Shown in pieces: positions 17,598-26,052 of a stretch of DNA of 38,832 bases. This DNA is from an uncultured Prevotellaceae bacterium. GTDB lineage: Bacteria > Bacteroidota > Bacteroidia > Bacteroidales > Bacteroidaceae. The notes beneath the pieces are model-generated. The model saw only the letters and a program-made list of their open reading frames with translations. It had not been told where the DNA came from and searched no databases. Location of the stretch: positions 1 to 38,832 of the forward strand of contig CADCAX010000004.1 of NCBI GenBank assembly GCA_902799455.1. The letters run 5' to 3'. The position numbers and the translations under genes were made by a program. How positions within the stretch are numbered: position 1 is the first letter of the stretch; every line of letters begins with the position of its first letter.

Positions 17598-18023
17598 TTA
17601 CAGAACCTCCTTTATTTTCTCAATCATCTCCTGATACTCCTGGTCGGAGAGGTAAACCTCCTGCGGATTCATGCGGAAGAGGCCCGGATAGTCAGGGCCG
17701 CCGACATACTTCGGTACGAGATGGAAGTGCAGGTGGCACAGTGTGTCGGAGAATGCACCGTAGTTTATCTTCTCAGGATTGAACACCTTCTGCATGGCAC
17801 GTGTGGTCTGCGCCACGTCGGCCATGAAATTGTTGCGCTCCTCGTCAGAGAGTTCGTTGAGGTCGTTGACATGCTTGTCGTATGCCACGAGGCAACGGCC
17901 ATGGTAGGTCTGCTCCTTGAACAGGAATACGCGTGATACACGGAGATGACAGATTTCTATCATCAATGATTTCTGGGTCTCGTTGTTGGTACAGTAGAGA
18001 CAGTCTTTAGGATCGCTGTACAT
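17598..18023 (-). CDS. HIT-family nucleotide hydrolase/transferase
   Basis: Histidine-triad proteins act on nucleoside phosphoramidates or dinucleotides. The 141-residue protein has an N-terminal CxxC (Cys8, Cys11) typical of zinc-binding HIT members, GRCLVAYDKHVNDLNEL in the core, and the triad HLHFHLVPK with His97, His99 and His101, the last being at or near the catalytic nucleophile. Substrate is unknown. It lies 51 bases after merR, with a degenerate heptad array in the gap, and five bases before manA. Confidence 0.92.
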   Translation of the reverse strand: MYSDPKDCLYCTNNETQKSLMIEICHLRVSRVFLFKEQTYHGRCLVAYDKHVNDLNELSDEERNNFMADVAQTTRAMQKVFNPEKINYGAFSDTLCHLHFHLVPKYVGGPDYPGLFRMNPQEVYLSDQEYQEMIEKIKEVL

Positions 18024-18031
18024 TTTTATAA

Positions 18032-18059
18032 AGTTTATAGTTTATAGTTTAGAGTCAGT
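18032..18059. repeat. Degenerate tandem heptad array, unit AGTTTAT (complement ATAAACT), about 4 copies
   Basis: Two perfect units, one with one change and one more diverged occupy most of the 51-bp gap between merR and the HIT gene. On the complementary strand the units lack G, as in the other arrays. The complement also contains ACTCTAA, found in the arrays at 24449 and 26067. Confidence 0.7.
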
Positions 18060-18074
18060 TTAAAAGTTTAGAGC

Positions 18075-18422
18075 TCAGACAATCTTGTCGAGGGCTGCTT
18101 TTATCTGGAGCAGCTCTTCCTTTATGGATGTCAGTTTGTCTATCATATCGGCGGTGCGGTCGACGCCTGACGGATTGGCCAGCAGCATCTTCCTTGCGGC
18201 AGCGAGCTTGAAGCCCCTTACCTTTACGAGGTTGTATATCTTCCTGATGTCCTCAAGGTCCTTTGCCGAATACATACGCACCCTGCTTGACTTCACCATG
18301 CGCGGCTTCAGGTTGGGAAACTCCGTCTCCCAATACCTGAGGGTGGACTCTGAGACGCCGAACATCTCAGAAACCTCCCTGACGGAGTAGTATGTCTTCA
18401 GATTTTTTTCCTCGTTGAGCAT
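18075..18422 (-). CDS. MerR-family transcriptional regulator
   Basis: A 115-residue DNA-binding protein. Residues 9-75 form the winged-helix MerR domain: YYSVREVSEMFGVSESTLRYWETEFPNLKP, then the wing and RMYSAKDLEDIRKIYNLVKVRGFKLAAARKMLL. A short coiled coil (DMIDKLTSIKEELLQIKAALDKIV) follows, probably for dimerisation, with no cysteine-rich effector domain. This architecture is common in Bacteroidota, and its targets are unknown. It begins three bases after the antiporter stop, so it is cotranscribed with it and could regulate this operon. Confidence 0.92.
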   Translation of the reverse strand: MLNEEKNLKTYYSVREVSEMFGVSESTLRYWETEFPNLKPRMVKSSRVRMYSAKDLEDIRKIYNLVKVRGFKLAAARKMLLANPSGVDRTADMIDKLTSIKEELLQIKAALDKIV

Positions 18423-18425
18423 AGC

Positions 18426-20687
18426 TTATATGTCTTCCGCAAGCCGTTTTATATCATCCTCTTCGCCAACGACCCATATGATGTCGGCTGGTTGGAAGAG
18501 ATAGAACGGTGTGATGTTGATGAGTTTGTCTTCGTCTTCTTCCAGTCCGACGAACATACAGTTGTACTTCTCGCGGAGCTGGCTCGTGATGAGCGACTTT
18601 CCTACAAACGGGCTGTCGGGCGAAATGCCGAAGCGCTTCAGCTGCATATCCTTTCCATCGAGGTCCAGCATCTCCGGCTCTATCTCCTGTTGCAAGGCAG
18701 TATTGAGATTGGCCAGTTGTTCGTCGGTACCGATGACGTTGAGTTGGTCGAGCGGGAATACTATGTCGCTGCCGGAGGGGATGTTTATCTTCTTGTATCC
18801 ACGCATGATGCTGCTGACATGTACGCCAAAACGGCTTCCAAGAGTCAGTTCCTTCAGCATCTTGCCACCCCAGAGAGAATTATGCGGAACATCAACGGTG
18901 GCGATGTGTATGTTGCGGTCGAGCAGGCGTCCCTCAAACAGCGGCCTCCTGGCACCGCTGGCACGCAGGGCATAGTCCTTGGAACGCAGGTTCTGGATGA
19001 AGAGGCGTTCCATCCTTATGGAGCCGGCCTTGAGCCAACGTGACATTATCATGAGGATTACCAGACCCAGCGCTACGCAAATCAGAATGGCATAGTTGAA
19101 CTCCGTCACCATGTTGCAGACATAGAATACGAATGCCATGGCAATGATGATGCGCACAATGATGGTGAATATCAGCGGAGCCCTGTTGCCTCGCGACGTC
19201 CATAGGGCGTGGAATTCCTCACTCTTGTTTTTCTTCATCACCATAGCCCTCAGGAAAGGTGCCATAAGAAGCACCGTGACGGCTCCTACGATGATGTCAG
19301 CCCACTCTTTGAAATGCGGCGGCATGATGCGTTGCGCTATGGGCAGCGAGAATGTACTCATGAAGGCGATGATGGCTATCGACAGGCATGAGTAGATGAG
19401 GGTATTAACACTCATTTGCCTGAGGAGCGGCTTCCAGTAGCCCTCTGTGCTGTTGCGTCCTGACGGTGCAATGTCGGAAATGCGGTTGATGTGCTCTATC
19501 CAGCTTGACGGTATATGTTTTTCGATAGTCTCGTAGGCAGGCACCGCAAAGCGTATCATATAAGGAGTCAGGAACGTCGTTACTACAGATACCGTCACCA
19601 CGATAGGATACATGACGTCGCTCAACACGTGCAGCGACAATCCCAGAGAAGCGATGATGAAGGCAAATTCACCTATCTGCGCCATTGAGAAACCGCATCG
19701 CATCGCCGTCCTCAGCGGTTGGCCGGAAAGCATGAAACCGAAGGTGCCGAAGATGCTCTGGCCCAACAGTATCGCTATCGTAATGACTACTATTGCCAGC
19801 CACTGGTCAACGATGATATGAGCATCCACCAGCATTCCTACAGATACGAAGAATATGGCTCCGAAGAGGTCTTTCACGGAAGCCACCACCTTCTCAATCT
19901 TCTTTGCCTCCACCGTTTCGGCAAGTATGCTACCCATCACGAAGGCTCCGAAAGCAGAACTGAATCCCATCTTCGTTGACAGCACTGCCATGAAGCAACA
20001 CATGCCGAGAGCCACGATAAGCAGCACCTCGTCATTCATGAGCGGCCTCACGCGGCGCAGGAACGTAGGGATGAGGAACAGTCCCACCACAAACCATATA
20101 ATGATGATGAAACCGATATAGAGTATCGTATGTACCATCACTTCGCCATCAGGTGCCCCGCCGCCGGCAAAGGCTCCCAGCATCACCATCATGACGATGG
20201 CCAGGATGTCCTCCAATATCAGCACGCTCATCACGAGGCCTGCAAACTGCTGCTGCTTCAGACCCATGTCATCGAACGCCTTATATATAATGGTGGTGGA
20301 AGACATGGCGAGCATGCCGGCAAGGAACATACCGTTCATCTGGGACCAGCCGAAGAGGCGCGACACGAGAATACCTATCATCATCATCGAGAAGACAATG
20401 GTGAGGGCTGCTATAATCGGTGCCATTCCCATCTTCAGGATTTTCTTGAAAGAGAAGTCCAATCCCAAGGTGAAGAGAAGGAACATAACACCGATGTTGC
20501 CCCATATCTCGATATTCTCGTGATCTACGACGGATACCGTGAGAGGAAAGTTCGGAGAGACAATGAATCCTGCCATGATATATCCGAGCACAAGCGGCTG
20601 CTTGAGCTTCTTGAATATCAACGTCACAACTCCTGCTGTGACGAGAATCAAGGCAAGATCCTGTACTAGAGAAGGGATGTTTTCCAC
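18426..20687 (-). CDS. Kef-type (CPA2) cation:proton antiporter with two TrkA-C domains
   Basis: Inner-membrane monovalent cation/H+ antiporter. Residues 1-400 form the 12-13-helix Na+/H+ exchanger fold (GYIMAGFIVSPNFPLTV, then LFTLGLDFSFKKILKMG and GAFVMGSILAET). Residues about 425-560 hold roughly four further membrane helices not typical of KefB or KefC. The C-terminus has two TrkA-C (RCK-C) modules at about 590-665 and 680-753, but no NAD-binding RCK-N Rossmann domain, so ligand gating differs from classical Kef. The start is GTG at 20687, immediately after the acyl-CoA dehydrogenase stop with no gap, a strong sign of translational coupling. The ion is not determinable from sequence. Confidence 0.88.
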   Translation of the reverse strand: MENIPSLVQDLALILVTAGVVTLIFKKLKQPLVLGYIMAGFIVSPNFPLTVSVVDHENIEIWGNIGVMFLLFTLGLDFSFKKILKMGMAPIIAALTIVFSMMMIGILVSRLFGWSQMNGMFLAGMLAMSSTTIIYKAFDDMGLKQQQFAGLVMSVLILEDILAIVMMVMLGAFAGGGAPDGEVMVHTILYIGFIIIIWFVVGLFLIPTFLRRVRPLMNDEVLLIVALGMCCFMAVLSTKMGFSSAFGAFVMGSILAETVEAKKIEKVVASVKDLFGAIFFVSVGMLVDAHIIVDQWLAIVVITIAILLGQSIFGTFGFMLSGQPLRTAMRCGFSMAQIGEFAFIIASLGLSLHVLSDVMYPIVVTVSVVTTFLTPYMIRFAVPAYETIEKHIPSSWIEHINRISDIAPSGRNSTEGYWKPLLRQMSVNTLIYSCLSIAIIAFMSTFSLPIAQRIMPPHFKEWADIIVGAVTVLLMAPFLRAMVMKKNKSEEFHALWTSRGNRAPLIFTIIVRIIIAMAFVFYVCNMVTEFNYAILICVALGLVILMIMSRWLKAGSIRMERLFIQNLRSKDYALRASGARRPLFEGRLLDRNIHIATVDVPHNSLWGGKMLKELTLGSRFGVHVSSIMRGYKKINIPSGSDIVFPLDQLNVIGTDEQLANLNTALQQEIEPEMLDLDGKDMQLKRFGISPDSPFVGKSLITSQLREKYNCMFVGLEEDEDKLINITPFYLFQPADIIWVVGEEDDIKRLAEDI

Positions 20688-22463
20688 TTAAGCCTGATAG
20701 TCTGTCAGATTCTCAACACTCAGTGACATGATGAAGTTATAGTGCTTCTCTATTTCTGCAGCGGCATAGCGGTTGTAAACCTTTGCAGACTTAGCGAAGA
20801 GCTCAGGATTCTTCGTAGCATCCCCGATGAGCAGCAGTGACATGATGATGTCGGCAGCCATTTCGTAGAGGTGACGCAGAACAAGATTCTTGAATTCGTC
20901 GTCTTTCTGGTCGTTGGTATATGCCACGGCCTCGTTATATTTCTCGGCTGCCTTCACCATGCGCTCCTTGAGAGCAGCAAATTCTGCACCGCACCAGTTA
21001 GCGTCGCACTCAGCAGCTTCTGCAAGAGATGACATAGCCATTCCTGCTTCGCCCTTCTCGAGTATGTCTGCTATAATCTGTCCGTATGTGCCGTTGGTGA
21101 TGTAACGTCCGGCAGCAACACACTGCAACTGTGTAGTACCTTCATATATAGAAAGGATACGTGCATCACGGTAGAGACGCTGACAGGTATATTCGAGCAT
21201 GAAGCCTGAACCGCCATGAACCTGGATGCCGTCATAAGCATTCTGGTTGGCATATTCTGATGTCATACCCTTTGCAACAGGTGTAAAGGCATCAGCCAGA
21301 CGTGCAAAAGTCTTATATTCCGTACGCTCTGCTGGCTCCAACTTACCACCTTCTGCCTTGCGGTCGCGCTCAATGTCTTCCCATATCTTGTAGATATCTA
21401 CGTAACGTGCTGTAGCATAGTAAAGGGCACGTCCTGCATCAAGCTTTGCCTTCATAATGGCTAGCATGTCATAAACGGCAGGGAATTCAATGATAGCCTT
21501 GCCGAACTGCTTACGGTCCTTAGCATATGCTAGAGCCTCGTTGTAAGCCATCTGTGACAAACCGGTGGACTGTCCGGCGATACCCAGACGCGCACCGTTC
21601 ATCAGTGCCATAACGTACTTGATGAGTCCCAGCTTGCGGTCACCGCACAGCTCTGCCTTGGCATTCTTATATACCAACTCACATGTTGGAGAACCGTGTA
21701 TGCCAAGTTTGTTCTCGATGCGACGTACGTCAACACCACCGTTGCGCTTGTCGTAGATGAACATAGACAGTCCGCGACCGTCGCGAGTGCCCTCTTCTGA
21801 ACGAGCCAGTACGAGGTGGATGTCAGAGTCACCGTTGGTAATGAAACGCTTACAGCCGTTCAGACGCCAGCAGTCTTCCTTCTCGTCGTATGTAGCCTTC
21901 AGCATAACACTCTGCAGGTCAGAACCGGCATCAGGCTCGGTGAGGTCCATAGACATAGAAGCACCTTCACAAACGAGAGGGATATACTTCTTGCGCTGCT
22001 CCTCGTTACCGAACTCGTAGAGGGTAGAGATACAGTCCTGCAAAGACCAGATATTCTCGAAACCGGTATCTGCCGTTGCCATCATTTCGTTGATAGGAGC
22101 ATATATGAACTGTGGGAAGTTCAGACCACCGTAGCGGCGTGGCATCAGGACACCATGCAGACCAGCCTGACGGCAAGCCTTCAGGTTGTCGTATGTCTTG
22201 CTGGCATATATCATGCGGTTGTTCTCAACGTGAGGACCTTCAGCATCCACTGCTTCAGCATTGGGGGCTATGACATTAGCGCAGATGTCGCCAGCAAGGG
22301 CTATGACACGCTCATAAGAGTCCATAGCATCCTCAAAATTCTCTGGTGCGTAATCATACTTGCCGAAGTCGGCATAATTTCTTTCTTTCAGCTCAACGAT
22401 ATGCTTGAGCAATGGGTGACTGAGATGGAACTTCATCTCAGGATTATCTAAATAGAAATTCAT
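20688..22463 (-). CDS. Acyl-CoA dehydrogenase, long form with C-terminal extension
   Basis: FAD enzyme oxidising acyl-CoA to enoyl-CoA (or working in reverse as an enoyl-CoA reductase), passing electrons to electron-transfer flavoprotein. The 591 residues are about 200 more than short-chain family members, the extra part being the C-terminal Acyl-CoA_dh_C type domain. Visible motifs: SMDLTEPDAGSDLQ, KRFITNGDSDIHLVLAR, YAKDRKQFGKAI, YQ-like QVHGGSGFMLEYTCQRLYRD, and YEGTTQLQ with the probable catalytic Glu441. Its ATG overlaps the etfA stop by one base. Adjacent etfB and etfA supply its electron partner. Chain-length specificity is unknown. Confidence 0.95.
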   Translation of the reverse strand: MNFYLDNPEMKFHLSHPLLKHIVELKERNYADFGKYDYAPENFEDAMDSYERVIALAGDICANVIAPNAEAVDAEGPHVENNRMIYASKTYDNLKACRQAGLHGVLMPRRYGGLNFPQFIYAPINEMMATADTGFENIWSLQDCISTLYEFGNEEQRKKYIPLVCEGASMSMDLTEPDAGSDLQSVMLKATYDEKEDCWRLNGCKRFITNGDSDIHLVLARSEEGTRDGRGLSMFIYDKRNGGVDVRRIENKLGIHGSPTCELVYKNAKAELCGDRKLGLIKYVMALMNGARLGIAGQSTGLSQMAYNEALAYAKDRKQFGKAIIEFPAVYDMLAIMKAKLDAGRALYYATARYVDIYKIWEDIERDRKAEGGKLEPAERTEYKTFARLADAFTPVAKGMTSEYANQNAYDGIQVHGGSGFMLEYTCQRLYRDARILSIYEGTTQLQCVAAGRYITNGTYGQIIADILEKGEAGMAMSSLAEAAECDANWCGAEFAALKERMVKAAEKYNEAVAYTNDQKDDEFKNLVLRHLYEMAADIIMSLLLIGDATKNPELFAKSAKVYNRYAAAEIEKHYNFIMSLSVENLTDYQA

Positions 22464-23503
22464 TACTTATTATTCTGCTTGTAATACTTTATCATTTTGG
22501 GAACCACCTCTTCTACTGTGCCATTGATGACATAGTCGGCTATGGTGTTAATAGGAGCATCAGGATCATTGTTGATGGAAATAATAATACCGGAATCCTG
22601 CATGCCAGCGATGTGCTGTATCTGTCCGGAGATACCGCATGCGATGTACACCTTAGGGCGTACTGTGACACCTGTCTGACCAATCTGACGGTCGTTGTCA
22701 ATCCATCCGGCATCCACAGCGGCACGCGAAGCACCTACTTCTGCGTGGAGTTCCTTGGCCAGTTCAAAGAGCATGTCAAAGCCTTCTTTGCTACCAACTC
22801 CGTAACCACCGGAAACGATGATTGGAGAACCCTTGAGGTTATGCTTTGCCTGCTGAACGTGACGGTCGAGAACTTTTACTACATATTCTGTTTCAGGAAC
22901 ATATTTCGCAACATCGTGGCGTATTACCTCGCCTTTATAGTTCTCGTCAAGAACCTCTTTCTTCATCACACCCTCACGAACAGTTGCCATCTGTGGGCGA
23001 TGCTCTGGGTTAACGATAGTAGCAACGATATTACCACCAAAGGCAGGACGAATCTGCATGAGCTGATTCTCATAGTGCTTGTCAACCAGTTCTCCGGCCT
23101 CGTTCTTCACCTTCATATCAAAGTCGTCAATCTCCAACTGCGTACAGTCTGCAGTCAGTCCGCTGAAGAGGGCAGAAGAAACACGTGGACCAAGGTCACG
23201 ACCTATCACGGTAGCTCCCATGAGGCATATCTGTGGTTTTTCTTCCTTAAAGAGGTTAACTACGAGAGCAGTATGAGGATTAGAGGTGTATGGGAACAGA
23301 CCTTCTGCATCGAAGATATGTACTTTGTCAACACCATATTTTATAACTTGTTTCTCAACACCGTCGAGGCCAGAACCAGCGATGATACATTCCAGCTGTA
23401 CACCGAGGGTATTGGCAAGCTTACGTCCCTTGGTAAGGAGCTCAAGGGCTACGTCCTTAATTTTCGTGCCCTCTATTTCACAATATACAAAAACGCTATT
23501 CAT
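22463..23503 (-). CDS. etfA: Electron transfer flavoprotein subunit alpha
   Basis: FAD-binding half of the heterodimer that accepts electrons from acyl-CoA dehydrogenase. The 346 residues have the N-terminal half (VFVYCEIEGTKIKDVALELLTKGRKLANTLG) and the conserved C-terminal FAD domain: SPIIVSGGYGVGSKEGFDML, GASRAAVDAGWIDNDRQIGQTG, VRPKVYIACGISGQIQH and SINNDPDAPI. It starts 24 bases after etfB. Whether this pair is a simple or a bifurcating Etf cannot be decided here. Confidence 0.96.
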   Translation of the reverse strand: MNSVFVYCEIEGTKIKDVALELLTKGRKLANTLGVQLECIIAGSGLDGVEKQVIKYGVDKVHIFDAEGLFPYTSNPHTALVVNLFKEEKPQICLMGATVIGRDLGPRVSSALFSGLTADCTQLEIDDFDMKVKNEAGELVDKHYENQLMQIRPAFGGNIVATIVNPEHRPQMATVREGVMKKEVLDENYKGEVIRHDVAKYVPETEYVVKVLDRHVQQAKHNLKGSPIIVSGGYGVGSKEGFDMLFELAKELHAEVGASRAAVDAGWIDNDRQIGQTGVTVRPKVYIACGISGQIQHIAGMQDSGIIISINNDPDAPINTIADYVINGTVEEVVPKMIKYYKQNNK

Positions 23504-23527
23504 ATATGCTATATTTTATTTTCTGTT

Positions 23528-24337
23528 TTATCCGATAATCTTGTCATTTATCAGTTCTGCCATGAGGCTGTTGATGTCTTCATCAGAGCCTGTCATAGAG
23601 CGGCTTTCCTTTGCCTTGAAGACAATGTTCTCAACCTTTTTAACGTTGGTTGGTGAACCGGTCTTACCTACTTGCTTCATGTCGCAGTTGATATCGGTAG
23701 CATTCCACTCTGGAATTACGGCTTTCTTGTATGTCATGATGCGCTTTGCATTAGCTGGGCGGCATTCTGTGGCTGTACCGTTGACGGTAACTACGAGGGG
23801 CAGGGGAGCCTCTACTGTTTCTACACCACCGTCGATATGACGCTTGATGACAATCTTCTTTGCCTCTGGGTCAAGAGATAGAATCTCCTCGGCATATGTC
23901 ACCTGTGTCAGACCGAGCTTTTCTGCTATCTGTGGTCCTACCTGTGCTGTATCACCGTCAATAGCCTGTCGTCCACCGAGGATGATATCATAGTCACCAA
24001 TCTTCTTTATGGCTTGTGACAGAGTGTATGAGGTAGCTAGAGTATCTGCACCACCAAGGCAACGGTCTGTTACCACATATCCGGCATCAGCTCCACGATA
24101 GAGTGACTCACGGATGATGTCTGCCGACTTTGGCAAACCCATGGTGACAACAGTGATGGTACTTCCCGGGAATTTCTCTTTCAGCTGGAGAGCCTGCTCC
24201 AGGGCATTGAGGTCGTCGGGGTTGAAGATAGCTGGCAACGCACTACGGTTGATGGTGCCTTCGGCTGTCATAGCGTCAGGACCTACATTGTGCGTGTCGG
24301 GCACCTGCTTTGCAAGTACAACGATTTTCAAACTCAT
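23528..24337 (-). CDS. etfB: Electron transfer flavoprotein subunit beta
   Basis: AMP- or flavin-binding half of electron transfer flavoprotein, 269 residues. The start KIVVLAKQVPDTHNV, AIFNPDDLNALEQALQLKE, MGLPKSADIIRESLYRGAD, and the nucleotide-binding signature GGRQAIDGDTAQVGPQIAE are all present, followed by VEAPLPLVVTV. It is the first gene of the operon etfB-etfA-acyl-CoA dehydrogenase-antiporter-merR-HIT-manA and has a textbook promoter about 50 bases upstream. Confidence 0.96.
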   Translation of the reverse strand: MSLKIVVLAKQVPDTHNVGPDAMTAEGTINRSALPAIFNPDDLNALEQALQLKEKFPGSTITVVTMGLPKSADIIRESLYRGADAGYVVTDRCLGGADTLATSYTLSQAIKKIGDYDIILGGRQAIDGDTAQVGPQIAEKLGLTQVTYAEEILSLDPEAKKIVIKRHIDGGVETVEAPLPLVVTVNGTATECRPANAKRIMTYKKAVIPEWNATDINCDMKQVGKTGSPTNVKKVENIVFKAKESRSMTGSDEDINSLMAELINDKIIG

Positions 24338-24386
24338 GATTGTAATTTTTTTGTGTATTTAAATAATGTTTTCAAAATTTTGCTTG

Positions 24387-24418
24387 CAAAGATACAAAAA
24401 ATGAACAAAAAAATCAAA
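24387..24418 (-). promoter_or_regulatory. Promoter of the etfBA operon (TTTG, 20 bp, TATCTTTG)
   Basis: On the minus strand TTTG (24418-24415) and TATCTTTG (24394-24387) are exactly 20 bases apart. It is divergent from the symporter promoter, and the inverted repeat IR-L starts 18 bases beyond its -33 box. Confidence 0.88.
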
Positions 24419-24436
24419 ATATAATAACGAAATGCA

Positions 24437-24512
24437 AAAGAAATAAGAATTCTTAACTCTAATTTTTTATTTCTTAATTCTTAATTCTCAACTTTTATAT
24501 AACTTTGCAGCC
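24437..24512 (+). repeat. Inverted repeat IR-L (76 bp): seven in-phase heptads plus an inward promoter
   Basis: Pairs with IR-R at 26053-26127 in opposite orientation, with about six substitutions and one single-base gap by hand alignment. Positions 24449-24497 divide into seven heptads related to ATTCTTA. The inner end carries TAACTTTG (24500-24507), pointing into the symporter gene. A -33 TTTG is missing because the heptads occupy that place. Confidence 0.88.
24500..24507 (+). promoter_or_regulatory. -7 box (TAACTTTG) of the symporter gene, giving a nearly leaderless mRNA
   Basis: The box ends eight bases before the ATG at 24516, so with usual start-site spacing the transcript would begin within a few bases of the start codon. 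It lies inside IR-L. Confidence 0.65.
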
Positions 24513-24515
24513 ATT

Positions 24516-25520
24516 ATGTACAAAATACTCTTTAAATTCAGCCAGTGGCTGTCCACTTATACCTCGTGGTTCATTATCGCAGTAGCGGTGCTGACATACT
24601 TCATTCCTGACCTGTTCACGTGGGTTCATGGTACTACCCAGTCATGCATACTCGGTTTCATAATGCTTACCATGGGCCTGACGCTCACTATGCAGGATAT
24701 GCGTACCCTTGCTTCGCGTCCTTTGGATATCCTAATCGGTACATGTGCGCAGTACGGCCTTATGCCTTTGATAGCGTGGTGCCTTACCATCGGTGTCAGT
24801 ACGTTGTGTGAGACAGTCTTCCATTTCTCGCTATTCGGCTCTGCTTTCCAACCCATTGTTGTGGGACTGATACTCGTGGGCTGCTGTCCTGGCGGCGTAT
24901 CAAGCAATATTATGTCTTACCTCTGTCGGGGTGATGTGGCATATTCCGTAGGCATGACTACCGTCTCAACGCTTCTTGCCCCTATTGTAACGCCATTGCT
25001 CGTATTGTGGCTGGCGGGGGAGCAGGTAGAAGTGGATGCTCTTGGAATGTTCCTCAATATCCTTATTGTGACGCTTATTCCGGTAAGTATAGGATTCTTT
25101 GCCAATCTCTTCTATGGTCATAACGAAGGTTTCAAGAAGGCACAGGCTGTGATGCCGGCATTCTCCGTTTTGGGGCTTGCCTGCATCGTAGGTGGTGTCA
25201 TTGCTGCCGTAAGGGATAAGCTGATGATGGAAGGAATTTCATTCTTCCTCATTGTCTTTGCTGTTGTGCTGTGTCACAACAGCTTGGGATATCTTACTGG
25301 ATATTCCGTCGGAAAGGCTGCAGGCTTCTCGAAAGCCAAGAACCGCACTATATCCATCGAAGTGGGAATGCAGAATGCAGGTCTTGCCACTGTCCTTGCC
25401 TCAACATTCTTTGCTGTCAGCTGCCCGCTTGCCGTCATACCAGCTGCTGTCAGCTGTGCGTGGCACTCTATCTCAGGAACGATTCTTGCTACCTGGTTCC
25501 GCAGCAGGGATAAGGAATAG
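24516..25520 (+). CDS. Bile acid:sodium symporter (BASS) family transporter
   Basis: A 334-residue inner-membrane protein with about nine to ten helices. The BASS signatures are clear: GFIMLTMGLTLTMQDM, GLILVGCCPGGVSSNIMSYLCRGD in the first half, and the crossing segment TISIEVGMQNAGLATVLAS in the second. Family members move bile acids, pyruvate, pantothenate or other organic anions with Na+, and substrate cannot be told here. Its 3' end overlaps the convergent NUDIX gene by 48 bases. The pair is enclosed by inverted repeats. The start is the ATG at 24516. Confidence 0.92.
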   Translation: MYKILFKFSQWLSTYTSWFIIAVAVLTYFIPDLFTWVHGTTQSCILGFIMLTMGLTLTMQDMRTLASRPLDILIGTCAQYGLMPLIAWCLTIGVSTLCETVFHFSLFGSAFQPIVVGLILVGCCPGGVSSNIMSYLCRGDVAYSVGMTTVSTLLAPIVTPLLVLWLAGEQVEVDALGMFLNILIVTLIPVSIGFFANLFYGHNEGFKKAQAVMPAFSVLGLACIVGGVIAAVRDKLMMEGISFFLIVFAVVLCHNSLGYLTGYSVGKAAGFSKAKNRTISIEVGMQNAGLATVLASTFFAVSCPLAVIPAAVSCAWHSISGTILATWFRSRDKE

Positions 25521-26030
25521 AACTTCTTTTTCAAACATGGGCGTGAGGATGTTCTTGCCTATGGCGGCGCGTATGTCGCTGAGAGGCCAGAACTTGCCTC
25601 CCTGTGTCTCCGTAGGTGAAGGAAAAAGTTCTCCGTCATATTCCGTCGTGAAGACATACACCAGTTCGCGTTCAATGTTGTTCTCGTAGATGTATGTCTT
25701 GACAAGTTTCGGAATATAGCAGTCTGAAGCAAGTCCAATCTCTTCATATACTTCACGCGCCAGAGCCGTCATCACGTCCTCTCCCAAATCTACATGACCG
25801 CCCGTTGCCGTGTCCCATTTGTCAGGCTGCACGCTCTTCCACTTGGCACGATGCTGCAAGTAGAGCTCGCCCTCAGAGTTAAACACATGCAGATGTACCA
25901 CAGGATGAAGACGCTTCGTGCCGTCGTGAGCCTCAGCACGGCTCATCTGACCAACGACGTTACCAGCCTCGTCAACTTCAGGAAATAATTCAGTTCCTTT
26001 GTCGGAAGTAACAAGATTACGACTGTTCAT
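25473..26030 (-). CDS. NUDIX hydrolase, isopentenyl-diphosphate-isomerase-like subgroup
   Basis: A 185-residue enzyme that hydrolyses an unknown nucleoside diphosphate-linked compound. The Nudix box is complete at about residues 77-99: GHVDLGEDVMTALAREVYEEIGL matches G-x5-E-x7-REUxEExGU. The N-terminal part (ELFPEVDEAGNVVGQMSRAEAHDGTKRLHPVVHLHVFN) and LYLQHRAKWKSVQPDKWD resemble YfcD/IDI-type Nudix proteins. It is not the NUDIX-fused AraR arabinose regulator, because no DNA-binding domain is present. It converges on the symporter gene with a 48-base overlap and is driven from IR-R. Confidence 0.92.
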   Translation of the reverse strand: MNSRNLVTSDKGTELFPEVDEAGNVVGQMSRAEAHDGTKRLHPVVHLHVFNSEGELYLQHRAKWKSVQPDKWDTATGGHVDLGEDVMTALAREVYEEIGLASDCYIPKLVKTYIYENNIERELVYVFTTEYDGELFPSPTETQGGKFWPLSDIRAAIGKNILTPMFEKEVLFLIPAAEPGSKNRS

Positions 26031-26052
26031 TTATTATCAATACGTTTTTTGC

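Noticed and set aside
16588-17634. Long open frame of 348 codons opposite manA
   Set aside because: It mirrors manA exactly, has no family-like sequence, and manA has all zinc ligands. Such frames arise from codon bias.
22613-23656. Long open frame opposite etfA (347 codons)
   Set aside because: Antisense to a clear etfA, hydrophobic-rich nonsense translation with no motif or promoter.
25473-26030. NUDIX-type AraR regulator of arabinose genes
   Set aside because: The protein has a complete hydrolase box but no DNA-binding domain and lies far from the arabinose set.
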